Below the pieces are notes generated by a model, which was given only the letters and a program-made list of their open reading frames with translations, ran no database searches and was not told the origin of the DNA. Both the position numbers and the translations under genes were made by a program. Of a stretch of 64,000 nucleotides of DNA, positions 1-11,604 are shown piece after piece. This DNA is from Celoporthe dispersa (Eukaryota; Ascomycota; Sordariomycetes; Diaporthales; Cryphonectriaceae), in NCBI GenBank assembly GCA_016584495.1, contig WAID01000013.1, forward strand, positions 1,488,001 through 1,552,000. Reading direction: 5' to 3'. The first letter of the stretch is position 1; each line of letters opens with the position of its first letter.

Positions 1-3000
1 AGCGAGCGCAGCAACAGCAGCCTCGCCCAAGCCTCAGGAATTTGGCCAGCGACCTGCCCCGTGGATCAAGTACGACGTGCCGAGCGAGTTTGTGAACCCG
101 AGCGGCCTCGCCCGACCAACTTTCCGATATTGGGTACCGGATGCCGACGTCGACGATGATGTCCTCTACGCGGACCTCAAGGCCATCCACGACTCCGGAT
201 GGGGTAGTGTGGAGGTGATCTGCCTGGAGAACTACGGCATCGAACTGGCTGTAGTCGACCCGGCCGAGTACGGCTACGGAGGACTCAACTGGACCCGACG
301 TTTTGAGACTATGCTCCGGGCCGCAGAGGATCTCAACATGACTGTCGACTTCGCCCTAGGCCCGACGCAGGGCGCATCCATCCCCATCTTAGACCCTAAC
401 TCAGAGGGGATGAACACGGAGCTAGCGTACGGAAACGTGAGCATCATCTCTGGCTCGACATTCAGCGGTGCCCTGCCTCCCCCCGGACAGACCGATGCGG
501 GATATGCAAATGCCCCAGACTTCTACCCGCCCTTTCAAAATTACACCAACAGGTTTGTTGCGGCTGTCGTCGCGAGGAAGAGCACAGGTGGGTCATTAAT
601 CACAACGACAGCTCGGCCGAGTGTGCGGTCTGTTCTGACATGGACGTGTTACAGTGCCCTCCCAAGACCCCAGAGTTACGGCGCTGGATTTCGACAGCAT
701 CCAGGACGTGACATCGCTTGTGCAAAATGGATCCATAACGTGGACTGCTCCCACTGATGGCGGTGACTACGTCCTCTTCACGTTCTACCAGAGGCGCACG
801 GGATACCTTGCTGCTCAGGGCGCCTTCAACAACGCCACAGATCCCGATAACCCAGCTTCTTGGTTTGCCTACGTAGTCGACCACTTCAGCCAGGCAGGGA
901 CGGATCTGTGGACCGGCTTTACTGAGGACTATGTCATGAGCGGTGAGAATGGCGACCTGCTCCGACAGCTGGGCCTCTACGCATGGGAGGACTCGGCCGA
1001 GTTCAGAGCCACCCTGTTCTGGACAGACGGCTTCCTCGACTTCTTCAACCAGTCTCGAGGCTACGATCTGGTCCCATTCCTGCCTATCCTGTTCGGCACG
1101 ACGGACCTGCCTCCCAGCACGCTGGCGGACGCATACTTCTTCTTCTCCTTCGACAGCGGGAGCACCAACGGCACGGCTATTGACTGGAAGGTCCGGAACG
1201 ACTTTTATCAGGCCCTCCAGGAGCTGTACGAGACATACCACCTGGAAGGCCTGTCGGACTGGTCGTCAAAATGGGGCCTGCAGGGCAGCCTCCAGCCGTA
1301 CGCGACAGCGCCCGTCCTCGCCCCGCCGTGGGACATGGTCAGCGCCGCCGCACATATCGATGCTCCCGAGACCGAGTCCAACTACTTCGACGGCGTGATA
1401 GACGCCTTCAGGGCCATGGGCGGAGGCGCGATGATGGGCCAGAAGCAGATATTTAGCTCCGAGCTCGGGGCCCACCGGTACTTTGCCTACGCGGCGACGT
1501 GGCCGCTGATCCTCAACGACTGCGCCATCAATTATGCCGGCGGGGTAAACAGGATCGTCACGCACGGGTTCCCCTACTCTGGATACCGGCCCGAGGTCGA
1601 GTGGCCCGGCCTCACCACGTTCGAGTGGACGTACAGCGAGATGTGGGGGCCGAGACAGCCCAGCTGGGCGTACGTGCGGGAGATGGCGGACTGGATCGCG
1701 AGGACGCAGCTGATCCTGCAGACTGGAGTGCCCCGGGTGGACGTGGGGATATACCGGCACAAGTATCTCTCGGTTGACATCAAACATTACGGGATGGGCG
1801 AGAACATCTTTGGTGATCGGTCACTACAAGACGCCGGATATTCATATGTATCCGTGAGCCCTTCTCTGCTTACGAGGGTAAGTGGTCTTCCTTATTATCC
1901 AGCTGATTGCTTCCCGAGTCGAAGGATCACCAACTGATATACAATGTCCAGGACAATGCTATCATTACAAACGGGACACTGGCAGAGGATGGCCCGGCAT
2001 TTTCGGCATTCATCGTCGATAACTCAACGAACATCACCACCGGAGCTGTGACACGACTTCTCGAGTACGCCGAGCAGGGCTTCGCCATCCTATTTGTGGG
2101 CGGCATACCAGAGACAAGCCCCTACTACTCCACTACGGCCGATGTGGAAATCAAGCAGGACGTGAAAAAGTTACTCACGTACCCAACCGTGAAGAACCTC
2201 AGCTCGGAAGGCGATGTCGTCGGAGCACTAAGGGAGCTCGGTATCTCGCCAGCCGCAGAGAACCTCTCCCCGTGTCCCATTCTCTACACTCACAGGTGGG
2301 ATGCCGACGTTCTAGTTGACTACTACTGGGTCTACAACTCAGATCTCAACGCTAGCCATGCCACCGAGGCCTCCCTCAGCGGAAGCGGGATACCATACAC
2401 CCTCAACGCATGGACAGGCGCCATCACACCGATTCTAAACTACACGACCACTGGCGGGCGCTTCAACCTGTGGTTTGAACTCAAGTCTAATCAAAGCACC
2501 ATCGTTGCCTTTGCGCCTGAGGGTTTCTTCGCGGGCGTCGTGGTTCCGGATGTCCACGTCGTCCACTCAGATGTCGAGTCTCTGAGCTCTTCTCCTAGTG
2601 GAGACTACCTGGTTGCCAAATCAAGCCGCAACGCCTCGCGGCCCATCGCTCTCAGCGACGGCCGGAATCTCACCTTCGGCAGCACCGCGTCTCCCTTGTC
2701 TCCGCCTTTCGAAATTGGCCCGTGGAACCTCACCGTGCAGGACTGGCAACCCGGACCCGATCCTTGGACGAACTACTCGTCCGTGTTCACATATCACCAC
2801 CTCGCTCTAGACGAGCTCATCCCTTGGTACAACATCACCGGTCTGCAGAACACGTCGGGCGTCGGCACGTACACGGCGCAGTTCGCCTGGGCTCCGAGCA
2901 ACGCCACTGCCGGGGCCTTTCTCGACCTTGGACCGGTACTGAATGCCGTCAGGGTCTTTGTGAACGACCAGCAGACGGGACCTGTCGATGTCACCGACGC

Positions 3001-3208
3001 CAGAGTCGACATCGGCTCGTACTTGGTCCGAGGGCCTAATCATATCAGGATCGAGACACCTTCGACGCTGAGGAACAGACTTATTCAGGTCAATGTCACA
3101 CAGTCTTGGGAAGAGGCTGAGTATTCTGCTACGTATGGTGGGCAGCCGTATGGTCTGATTTCCCCGGTGACCGTCATACCTTACAAGGAGGTGAGAATAG
3201 AGATCTGA
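1..3208 (+). CDS. GH106-like secreted glycosidase (putative alpha-L-rhamnosidase), 5' partial
   Basis: Three exons fit: the frame is already open at base 2 and runs to 587, then 655-1877 and 1952-3208, with GT-AG introns at 588-654 and 1878-1951. The start codon lies off the window, so about 1020 codons are present. The N-terminal part has the RPTFRYWVPDADVDDD segment followed by an aspartate/glycine-rich TIM-barrel-like stretch (IHDSGWGSVEV), which resembles the opening of GH106 rhamnosidase-type enzymes. The middle holds a Trp- and His-rich region (THGFPYSGYRPEVEWPG) and the C-terminus looks like a beta-sandwich sugar-binding domain. Many N-x-S/T sites suggest secretion. In this family the enzymes remove rhamnose from pectic polysaccharide, but the substrate here is inferred only. 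It could also be a GH2-like hydrolase of unknown specificity. It is tail-to-tail with the lipase gene. Confidence 0.75.
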
Positions 3209-3582
3209 GTTGAGTTAAACTCACTCTCTCGAGGAGAAAGTGATGAAATAAAGTTTGCATTGGTAGATAAAGAGCTCCCGGCTTGTGATATGATGCGTTA
3301 TCTTGTATTACGTTGCTTACGAAGGTTCCAAGCACGATACATGAATTAAGTAATTCAAGGACAGTATGACGATACTTGTAAACACTTTTTATATTGTGCA
3401 GTCTATATGCAATCGCAGCAGCGTTTCCCATTTTATATGCCATTAAATGCGCAAGTAAGGTTATGCTACAACGCTAGATGCTCTCTTTGTGCGTTAAATA
3501 TGTCCAGAGAAGATGTAAAACCTCTTGGGTGCCTCTCCTCCGCACACCCAATGTCCACCCCACCCGCGGAGTCCCCTAGCAC

Positions 3583-4980
3583 TTACTCGAACAACAACCT
3601 AGAGCCTCGAGCCCGGAGAGTTTCACTCCCGCGAGACCGGGACCCCTGGACGGTGACGTTCTCGATGGTGCACCCAGTAGTGCTATACAGCTCGGCATAC
3701 GTGCCCGTAAGCACGGCATCCAGCCAGGCGGTGGCAGCCGGGTCGCCATAGACCTCCTCGGTGCCGTGCGTGCCGACCGTGTTCCGCTCGTACAGGATAT
3801 TCGCGCCGTCGGCACAGTACTTGGCGATGAGGGCATCCGTGTCGGCGATGGGGCTGATCTGGTCCTGGATGGCCTTGTACGCGAAGACGGGCATCTGCGG
3901 CACGCCGTGGAGGCCCATGACACCGTCCTGGTCGACGACGGCGGTCACCTCGGCACCCGTCAATGTCGCCTCGCCATCCTGGAAGTACAGGAAGATGTCC
4001 TGGAGCTCGTAGGCAGACTCGTCCTCGGACAAGGTGTAGTTCTCGGCCGCCATGAAGTTGGCCTCGGTGTAGATGCCCCTGGTGTTGGTGGTGAACTGAG
4101 AGTAGACGTATTCCTGGGCGGCGGGCCACTGGCTTAAGAGACCGATGATGGCGGGCTGGGGAGTCAGTTAGCAGGCAGATCGTGATAATGTGCTCTTGGT
4201 CTGTATTCTTACCGGGGCAAGACCAGCAGAGAGCTTCTCGTTGATCTCGAGAAGCACGCTGGTCACATTAGGAGTGAGCCCGCCCAGCGCGGCACCGGCA
4301 AAGTCCAGGTCGGGAGCATAGTCGAGCTGCAGCTCCGCAGCCCACTCGGAGGCCAGGGCGCCGCCCGAGTATCCCCAGACCGCGTAGTAAGGGTCGTCGG
4401 GCAGATCATACAGGTCGGCAGCGTTCAGGGTGGCACGGACATTATCAAGCGTGGCGTATCCGGACATGTGTCCTGCGGTGAAACTTGCGAGGGGTCCCTC
4501 GTAGTCCGGCACGATGACAAAGTAGCCCTTGCCGAGAGCGACCTTGACGTCCGAGGGGACGCTCTCGTACATGGCGTAGCTGGGGCTCGCGTCGACCCAG
4601 GCAGAGTCGTAGGGGATCTGGTAGGAGAGCACAGCGTTGGTCGCAACATCGCTGTTGGGCACGAACACGGTGGTCACGGCGAAGGTGGCATTGCCCTGGC
4701 TTGCGGTCGTGCGGTAGAGAAGGTTGTAGGCCGCGGAGCAGTTGGACCCAGCAACGGACACCAGATCTCCTGGGGCAGTCCGGTTGCGGAGGACCTCGCC
4801 AGGTGAGGCATCCTCGTAGCCGTCGGGCGCAGTGTACCAGGGGTCCTCGCTTGGTGGGAGCGGCTCGGTGGTGGCTCGCCGGGCGACAGCAGCAGGGCCG
4901 TGTCGCGGCGCCGCGGCAGCCATGGCAGCGTTGGCGACAAGACCGGCAAGCGCCAGCATCCTGGCGAGGTTGAAGGCCAT
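3583..4980 (-). CDS. Secretory lipase, LIP family
   Basis: Two exons, 4213-4980 and 3583-4155, separated by a 57-nt phase-0 intron, give a 446-residue protein, the usual size for fungal secretory lipases (Candida LIP / C. antarctica lipase A type). A signal peptide is visible (MAFNLARMLALAGLVANA), followed by a short basic pro-region. The nucleophile elbow is GYSGG with Ser205; the likely acid is Asp354 (in AIQDQISP) and the likely base His386 (in VGTHGTEE), the spacing expected for the family. The enzyme should be exported and hydrolyse triacylglycerols or other esters outside the cell. The ATG at 4980 is the first before the signal peptide. A TATAAAA box lies about 240 nt upstream, with a long GA/CT-rich leader between. 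No frame break is seen. Confidence 0.9.
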
Positions 4981-6674
4981 GGTTTTCGGTGGTGGTTTCT
5001 TTTTCTTTTTTTCTTTCTTTCTCCTTCTCTCTCCGTTCTTCTACCCTTGGAAGATTTGACAACAAGCGATGTTGTCCGGCCGAGGAGGCGGCTTATCAAG
5101 AGCCGGAGAGGGAGAGATAGAAAAAGAAGAGAAAACAAAGGCCGAGTGAGAAGGTCGGATTAAGAGGTGGCGAATCAGTTAGGATCAATGTGAAGAACAT
5201 GGGAGGGAGCCTGCGGGGATTTTATACAGTACCAGGACTCTCTAAGCTTTTTTTTCTCCCTTGCTTTTCTCCAAGATGGATCGTCGGCACCACGAGGGGC
5301 AATCATTTGCCCATTTGGGATGACTTGTGCATACAACGGTGGAATGGATGGTGGTTGAACCGAATCGGAACCCGATGTACCCTCGAAAGCCACGCGCGCC
5401 GCGAAAGCGGGCCCTGAATGCACGAAGCCCTGCAATACGCCCCTAGGGCTCTGTATTTGGAAGGTGTGTTGAGGCCCAGGAAAAGCGAGGCTCGGCATCG
5501 ACGTATAGTTTCTCATATGTTGTGTCCTGGCTCCTCTGCGGGCCATTCAGCTGCTGGAACAGCTCCCACAAGCGGCGAGCTGATCCACCCTGCGTGCCAC
5601 GTGCGAGAGCCCACACGCACCCTACAAGGAAGCTGAAGGTGTGCACATGGCAGGAGACGCAGGCGATGATCTGAGGCTCCGGACATTTTGTACCTGTGTC
5701 CGTTACGCCCAAGAATACGCGCAAGTCTTTATTGATTCGCTTACCTTGATAACCTTCCCTGTAGGGCTGAGACGGTCCGGAATCATCCAAGAGAAATAAC
5801 AATTCGTTGCCGAGGCCTCTCACAAGTGTATGATAGGATCTCGGTCAGGTTCTTCTTCTAGTCAAAAGGGATTGCGTGACACTTGCTCGATCCAACGGCC
5901 CGGTGTACAACTTTGAATAGCGCAGCTCTAGGTCTAGCCCGAGACACGCGTTCTCGTGGAGGGTGGGAAGAGATCTGGTCACATAGCTGTGAAGGCAGCA
6001 CCAGCGCTCCGTGGTCTTGCACGCTTGGTCTTGCGCAGGGACTAACGAGTGGTCGTATTGCGGAAGACCGGCGAGCTGGTAGTATGTGATCTGTCGTCGG
6101 TTGTAATCCGTACGGAGTAGGTGTGGGCCTGTCCCAGGTCGGGCGAAGATCTCCTATCTAAGTATGTACATCGTAGGCAATCGGAGCCGTGCCGAACGAC
6201 CATGCCCGAAGTCTTCTAGAGGGTCGACCACATGGATCAAGGGATGCTGGGCGACGAAGTACCATGCCGGTTACCGTTCGTGGGGAGGTGGGTCCGAGCC
6301 GGGCCCTACGAGAGCCTCCAGTATAATCGCATTCGCATCGTAAGAGGCTATTCCCGATGTGATGCTGTATATCTTTTATGCTGGCGCCCTGCCTCACCCA
6401 TGCAGCGGCAAACAACGGGACACTATAGCGGTAAGCTCGGGAAGTCCGAGAACAGAGTACGGCCAGTCTTGGTTCCAAGGTTTGTTGCTTGACTCCTTCT
6501 CGATCCGACCTCTTGAAGTAAACTTGTAGTGATATGACCTGCCTATGTTTTGTCCTCCCCTGAACCCAATGCTCTTATCTGGCCTTCGTTATGCAGTGAG
6601 TTCCACAGAAAAGAAACCCACAACTTACCGCCACCGCACAGATAGATCGCTTTCCTAGACGAATGCTTTCGTGG
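4981..6674. other. Intergenic, lipase promoter and spacer
   Basis: Apart from the lipase leader and TATA box, no reading frame here has convincing protein character. The two minus-strand frames at 5175-5823 have no recognisable motif and no supporting splice signals. The stretch also contains the 3' side of the HAM1-like gene. Confidence 0.6.
5220..5226 (-). promoter_or_regulatory. TATA box of the secretory lipase gene
   Basis: On the minus strand the bases read TATAAAA, about 240 nt before the lipase ATG. The intervening leader is strongly purine/pyrimidine biased, which is common in fungal 5' UTRs. Position and sequence fit a core promoter; the transcription start is not shown. Confidence 0.4.
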
Positions 6675-8990
6675 TCAGCGATGACTCGTTAGGACATCAA
6701 AAATGATATTTCTCCACCCGTCGTCCTCTCCTTCCCGAATCCTCTGCTTCGCCTGGATCGCTTCCTCATTCCAGACCTTGACAATGCTTCCAGGAGCGTA
6801 GACTCCTCTGAACACCCCTCTGCCGGGCTCGGTAATGCCCACTCGTGTGTAGAGGTCTGGGTCCTCTTCTGGGACCAGGCGGGCCGACACGGCCTTGAGG
6901 AAGGTCCAGAGGTCATCCGGATCGGCGATACGCGTGGCACGCAGCCTCTCGCGTGCATACAGGAGCTCCCTGTTCGCAAAGTGAACCAGATCAGCTATGG
7001 CCGTGGACATTTGTGATTCGATAGCCGATCGAACGATGGGTATAATCATGGGCTTGAACATAGAGGCGGCCAGTGCGAATCTGGACTTGCGCAAGGTGTA
7101 GTCGAGCTTGTGAATGTGAACGCGGACGGCCTTGAGAGACAGGATGCTCTCCAACCGTTCTTTTGCGACCTCGATGTCCATCTCGACGTCGATGCCCCTC
7201 TCGTCCAGCTCGAACGAGGCAATACCTTCGTCAGCAAGCTGAAGCAACCCGGAGTGCGCCCGTATCCAGTAGCCTATCTCTTGGGCACGGATAGACATGC
7301 CATCGATCTTGACAGTAACGAGTGACTCGAGGCTGGAGGTCGTTCTCGTTCGCGCTTTGCGGATTTCAAGGTCGTTGCGAGTCTCGACTCGAAGGCGGTA
7401 CGGAAGAAAGGACGTGCTGTTGATGGTGACGCCGGGTTCAAGAATGATATTTTCGAGAAGAAGGTCGACGTCAGGGGTTGAGACCTCAACCCTTGGTATT
7501 GGCACATACTGGATCGACTCGATCAGCTTCGGGACGAAATGGTGAATGGCATCGGTCACCAGCTCGGTATTTGTATACTGATGTGCTGGGGATAGAATCT
7601 TCGCTATGTAGGTCGATGTCTGCATCAGCTTGGAAACATCGACGTCTCGGAGGATAGACTTGATCGTAGACTGCAGTTTGGAGAGAAGGCCGTCAATGTC
7701 TTCGCGGAGTGACGACTCGGAAGCAAGCTGGCGTGATTGTGTCCTCAGGTCCTGGAACCTCTCCTCGGCGTGTTCGAAAAATCCGGGATCTGTCAACATC
7801 TCTTGTAGGGCGTTTCCGGCTTGCCGAACCAGCTTGTCAAATTGAGGGTCAGTCTTGCCGTGATCGAGCACTTGGTTGAATCTGCGCTCCAGTTCCAGCC
7901 ACTCGGCGGCATCCCCAAAGGACTTGACAAAAGCCCAGAAGTTCTTGACCGCCTTATCCATTTCCGAATTCGTGTCAACATCACGCTCTGCTGCAGATGC
8001 CGCCTCTTGAACGACATGTGAATAAACAAGAGCGTAGCGCTGCAGCAATTTCGCTATCGTAGACACAGATTCAGAGTAGTCTTGTCGCTCTCTGAGCTTT
8101 GCCACCGCCTCTTTGAGCCGATAGAGGAGGGTCGTCTTCTCGTCTCCTGTGATCCTCTCGACGAAGCTGTGCTCGGCCTCCTGAGCCACTTCAGCAGCAC
8201 CCTCGACCACGACTTTGGCGACATCTGTTACGTCTCCTCCGAGCTCATCCGCACTCGGAGCAGCCTCTCCATCAGCGCCTGGTTCTCTCAGGGCCTGTTG
8301 CTGCTGCTGAGAAGGCTCCAGGCGATGTGCGGCCTGTTGTGATACCTCGGAGAGTGTAAAAGCCGTGTCGCGGAAGACTTCTCTCCCAATAGTGCTGAGA
8401 TCGGCCAGGAAAAGGCGGAAGTCCGAGTTTGTCAACAACAGTGAGCCGACTGTCTGAAGGCTCTGATAAGCTGCGGAATGTATTAGTATCTAGGTGGTAT
8501 AATGCACGAGGTAATTAACTCAACACTAACCAGCAGCGGTCTGCGCCTTGGATCTCGCCTTGGAAGTCCTGTGCACGATATCCTCCATGTCGACAGAGAC
8601 GCGTGCCTTGGTCAGGTACCAAATGAAGTCTTGGATCTGGTCATTGCCGTTCTTGTGCTGCAGCAGGTCCATGAACTGTTTCAGCCACACCTTGGTGTAG
8701 TGTATGAGGGCCCTGCCCGAGTCGCTGAGCTCGGCGTTGTCCACGTTGAGAACATCACAGGCCAGCAGTGTCCTCAAGTTGATGATGGCCTGCTCGTTCG
8801 ATGGCATGAACCCCTGCGTGAGCGCACGCAGCATCTGGTAGGTATGGAGCTTCTGGTGAAGCTCCCTCTGCAGCACCGTGTCGTCAAGATACTGTGGGAG
8901 CAGCGGCTCGCGGTCCTCGTCTTCTGCGAGTGGGCCGAAGCAGGGAAGGCACCAGCAGAATACACCGAGGCACTCCATGATGCTAGCCAT
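6675..8990 (-). CDS. HAM1-like protein (HAM1_N / DUF4449, BPI-type lipid-binding fold)
   Basis: Exon 1 is 8531-8990 and exon 2 is 6675-8470; the 60-nt intron starts GTTAGT, has a CTAAT branch motif and ends CAG. The joined protein is 751 residues. The N-terminus is rich in Cys (CLGVFCWCLPCFG) and may be membrane-attached by acylation. Residues about 20-400 are helical, with a Gln- and Glu-rich insert, matching the HAM1-like N-terminal domain. The remainder matches the HAM1 C-terminal domain (DUF4449), with long amphipathic beta-strands of the kind seen in BPI/LBP lipid-transfer proteins. The molecular role in fungi is not settled; membrane-lipid binding or transfer is the family-based inference. 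The gene is intact and divergent from the Mpv17 gene. Confidence 0.82.
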
Positions 8991-9712
8991 GATGGCAGGG
9001 TTGGGACGCAGTCCCCGATGTCAACAGCGGCCGTGAGGAAATTCAAAGCATGGGCGATAGAGAGAAGTAGAACAAATGTCAGCAAGTTTACGTTTGTTGG
9101 CAGCGGCCAGTCTAGGTGAGTGAGTCTACTGGGGATGAGCGGCAGGAACGCCTATGACGTCGGGATTCTTGCAGGGAATAACCCTACCGTGCCTAGCACA
9201 CTAGGGGTACAGGGGGATAAATGCTGACATAAGCATTCTAGACAAGGCTATTTTGTACAGTGCACATTGTACAGTTTTTGTTGCGACCAACAGCGTGTTT
9301 GACCGACTAGTCGAAGAGGAAGGAAGGCCAAGTGTTACTGTTGTCTCAGAGAGCGCCCTCCTCCTCCTTGTATATCAGCCTTACCAGAAACTTGAGGCTC
9401 ATACCAACTTTCATCGCTTTCGTTACTGATGCCTTTCAAAGATGCATGTACCTAGACCCTAACCCTACTCCTCTGCAACACACTTCGGTCATGCCGAGTT
9501 CCTGAAATGAGGCGAGGCAGATCGGATCCTCAGCAACGTGTCCCCAAACCAGCCAGGTCACAACGACTTCCCCCTTCCAGACTTCAACACCTCTCCCACA
9601 GCCATCTTGCGCACAACACCACCGCGACAGCAGATGCTCTGACCTGGGATATCTCGACATCACCGATTGACCATTCCGCTGTCGTCGTGGCGGCGCCGGG
9701 ACAGGCCAGATC
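8991..9712. other. Divergent promoter region
   Basis: This 0.7 kb separates two divergent genes. It holds a 9-bp direct repeat TTGTACAGT at 9253-9261 and 9267-9275, and a short telomere-like CCCTAACCCT motif near 9457. No gene is supported. Confidence 0.5.
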
Positions 9713-10363
9713 ATGGGCCCACTCCTTTCGACCGCAATCAGGGCTTTCTTCCTCAAAGGCGCCGCAAATATCACCGCGCAGCTTGTTGCGAGATGGCATT
9801 CGCAGGATCCGGTCCCACCGCATTTTGATCGGCAGCGTATTGTCGAGTTCGCCCTCTACGGTTTCTTCCAGGCCCAGTTGGGTTTCTTCTGGCACATCTT
9901 GCTGGAGCGCCTGTTTCCCAGCCGCCGGCCTGCCGACGGCATCTTGAACGTCTCAGCCAAGGAGAAGGCTCGTGACGACGAAGAAAGCCGGCTGAGCACG
10001 GAGGGAGCCTCCTTCAATCTCCTGGAGACGCTCAATCAGTCGAGGCAGGGTGTCATCTGGTGGAATATCGCTGCCAAGCTTGTGCTCGACCAGACAGTGG
10101 GCATGTTCTGCTTTCTGTCCATCTTCCTGACCTGGACCAATCTGTTCCGTGTGCAACACGTGTCTGAGATTGCAGTGATCTGGAGATCAAAAATATTCAC
10201 CCTGATCTACGCCAGCTGGGCTATCTGGCCGTGGGTCATGGTCCTGAACTTCGTCCTCGTGCCGGTGGAGAAGCGGCAGCTGGTCTCGGTGTGCGTCGGA
10301 TTCTGCTGGAACATCATCCTGAGTCTCCTCACTCATCCCGAGCCACCACCAAAGCATGACTGA
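9713..10363 (+). CDS. Mpv17/PMP22 family membrane protein
   Basis: A single exon encodes 216 residues starting MGPLLSTAIRAFF. The architecture is that of Mpv17/PMP22 proteins: four hydrophobic segments (near residues 1-20, 45-70, 120-145 and 165-205), a family-like motif around WNIAAKLVLDQTVG in the centre, and an aromatic C-terminal part (ASWAIWPWVMVLNFVLVPVEKRQL). The central loop is charged and longer than usual (KEKARDDEESR). Relatives sit in the inner mitochondrial or peroxisomal membrane and are linked to small-solute permeability. Which organelle applies here cannot be read from the sequence. No introns or breaks are seen. Confidence 0.88.
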   Translation: MGPLLSTAIRAFFLKGAANITAQLVARWHSQDPVPPHFDRQRIVEFALYGFFQAQLGFFWHILLERLFPSRRPADGILNVSAKEKARDDEESRLSTEGASFNLLETLNQSRQGVIWWNIAAKLVLDQTVGMFCFLSIFLTWTNLFRVQHVSEIAVIWRSKIFTLIYASWAIWPWVMVLNFVLVPVEKRQLVSVCVGFCWNIILSLLTHPEPPPKHD

Positions 10364-10907
10364 GCTGTGGCCAGGCCTACATGTCCACTATCTTCCCCAG
10401 GAGACGCTCCAATCTCACCGTGGCCACCGCCATGGGATCAGCCTAAATCAAGGCTACGACATGGCAAGGACCATGGTAGGACGATCACGCCCCAACCTCT
10501 GGGTGAAGCGCCAAACCGAGAACACACGGAGAGTCACCGCGGAAGAGTGCTGATCGTTTGAGCATCACCGGGTCAGGAACTTGATCTCGTGGATCGAGCA
10601 TGTCACTAGATTTGCGACGCCAAGCCATGGATGCATTGAGCTCAATGGATTGCTAATAACGGCGCCAGCTAGCTATTGATAAAAGAGCAAAGGAGGAGGG
10701 GCCAAATCGTTACAATTGATGTGAAGACAACAAGATATTCAACAAAAAAAAAAAGGAGTGGCAGTCCGCATCACAGGTCCCAATCCTTTCCCCTTCGCTG
10801 CGTATGTCTCGTCCACCCTAAAAGCATCTCAACCTCAAGATTTGCAAGTGCCGCCTGCGAGCCTAGGCTTGGGCACCGGTCGATCTGCCATCAGACTCGG
10901 AAACCCC
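10364..10907. other. Intergenic between convergent genes
   Basis: This 0.5 kb lies between the 3' ends of the Mpv17 and hydrophobin genes. It includes an A11 run near 10744. No coding potential is recognised. Confidence 0.6.
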
Positions 10908-11457
10908 TTACAGACCAACGGGCGTGTCGCAGACGAGAGCCTGGCCAAGCTGTATCGGAGGGTTAACACCTTTCATCGCCACAGCCGTCAGCTGAAGAAC
11001 AAAAAGGGAACTTACGACTGGAAGAAGGCAGCACTTGGCCTCCTTGCCGACGTCGGCGCAGATGGACTCGAAGTCTTCGGCGCTGGTGGGTGTCTCGGGA
11101 ACTATTAAGCCAGACGGCCGTCAGCTTCTGTGGCTCGAGGACAAGTCTACAAGATAGACTGTTTTGGTTCCTCCTGAAAGGCTGGGCTGGTGCAGAGAGG
11201 GAGGAGGGGGGGTGGGGTGGGAGACGAGGAGGGCACGCTGGGAAGGGTAGTGGGCAGCGGCTCAAGAACTTACCAGTGACGCAGTCCAGGTCAGCAACAC
11301 CGAGGACGTCGGTGGCGCAGCACTGAGGCGAGCTTTCCAGGGTTTCGCAAGCGTCGTAGCTGCCGGAGCCATCACCACCGCCGCCGCCGCCGCGCTTGGC
11401 GGGCTTGGCCATGGCGAGGGAGGCAAAGAAGGAGATGGCAATGATGGAGAACTGCAT
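10908..11457 (-). CDS. Class II hydrophobin
   Basis: Three short exons, 11274-11457, 11016-11101 and 10908-10949, join in frame to 103 residues. The introns are 172 nt and 66 nt with GTAAGT donors. The eight cysteines are C37, C46-C47, C59, C76, C85-C86 and C97, spaced C-x8-CC-x11-C-x16-C-x8-CC-x10-C, the signature of class II hydrophobins. A signal peptide (MQFSIIAISFFASLAMA) is followed by a Lys-Arg Kex2-like site and a Gly/Ser/Asp stretch with six consecutive Gly. Such proteins are secreted and coat aerial hyphae and spores with an amphipathic film. The start is the ATG at 11457; the in-frame TTG nine bases upstream is not used. A TATA box is placed 142 nt upstream. The exon structure explains why no long ORF covers the gene. 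Confidence 0.93.
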
Positions 11458-11598
11458 TTTGATCAAGTTTGGGAGGGAATGGCCCGAAGAGTTTGCAATT
11501 TATGGGATTGAGACTGTAGCGAAGGTAGCTCTGAAGAGTCTTGTTGTCGATGATGAGAAGGGAGAGTAAGGCCTTGATGACGGGAGAGGAGGCAGCTC

Positions 11599-11604
11599 TT
11601 TATA
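11599..11604 (-). promoter_or_regulatory. TATA box of the hydrophobin gene
   Basis: TATAAA on the minus strand, 142 nt upstream of the hydrophobin ATG, in the context AAGTATAAAGAG. Highly expressed fungal hydrophobin genes usually have such a box. Confidence 0.5.

Noticed and set aside
9450..9470. Telomere-like CCCTAACCCT motif
   Set aside because: Only about two repeat units; too short to be an interstitial telomere, common by chance or as a promoter element.
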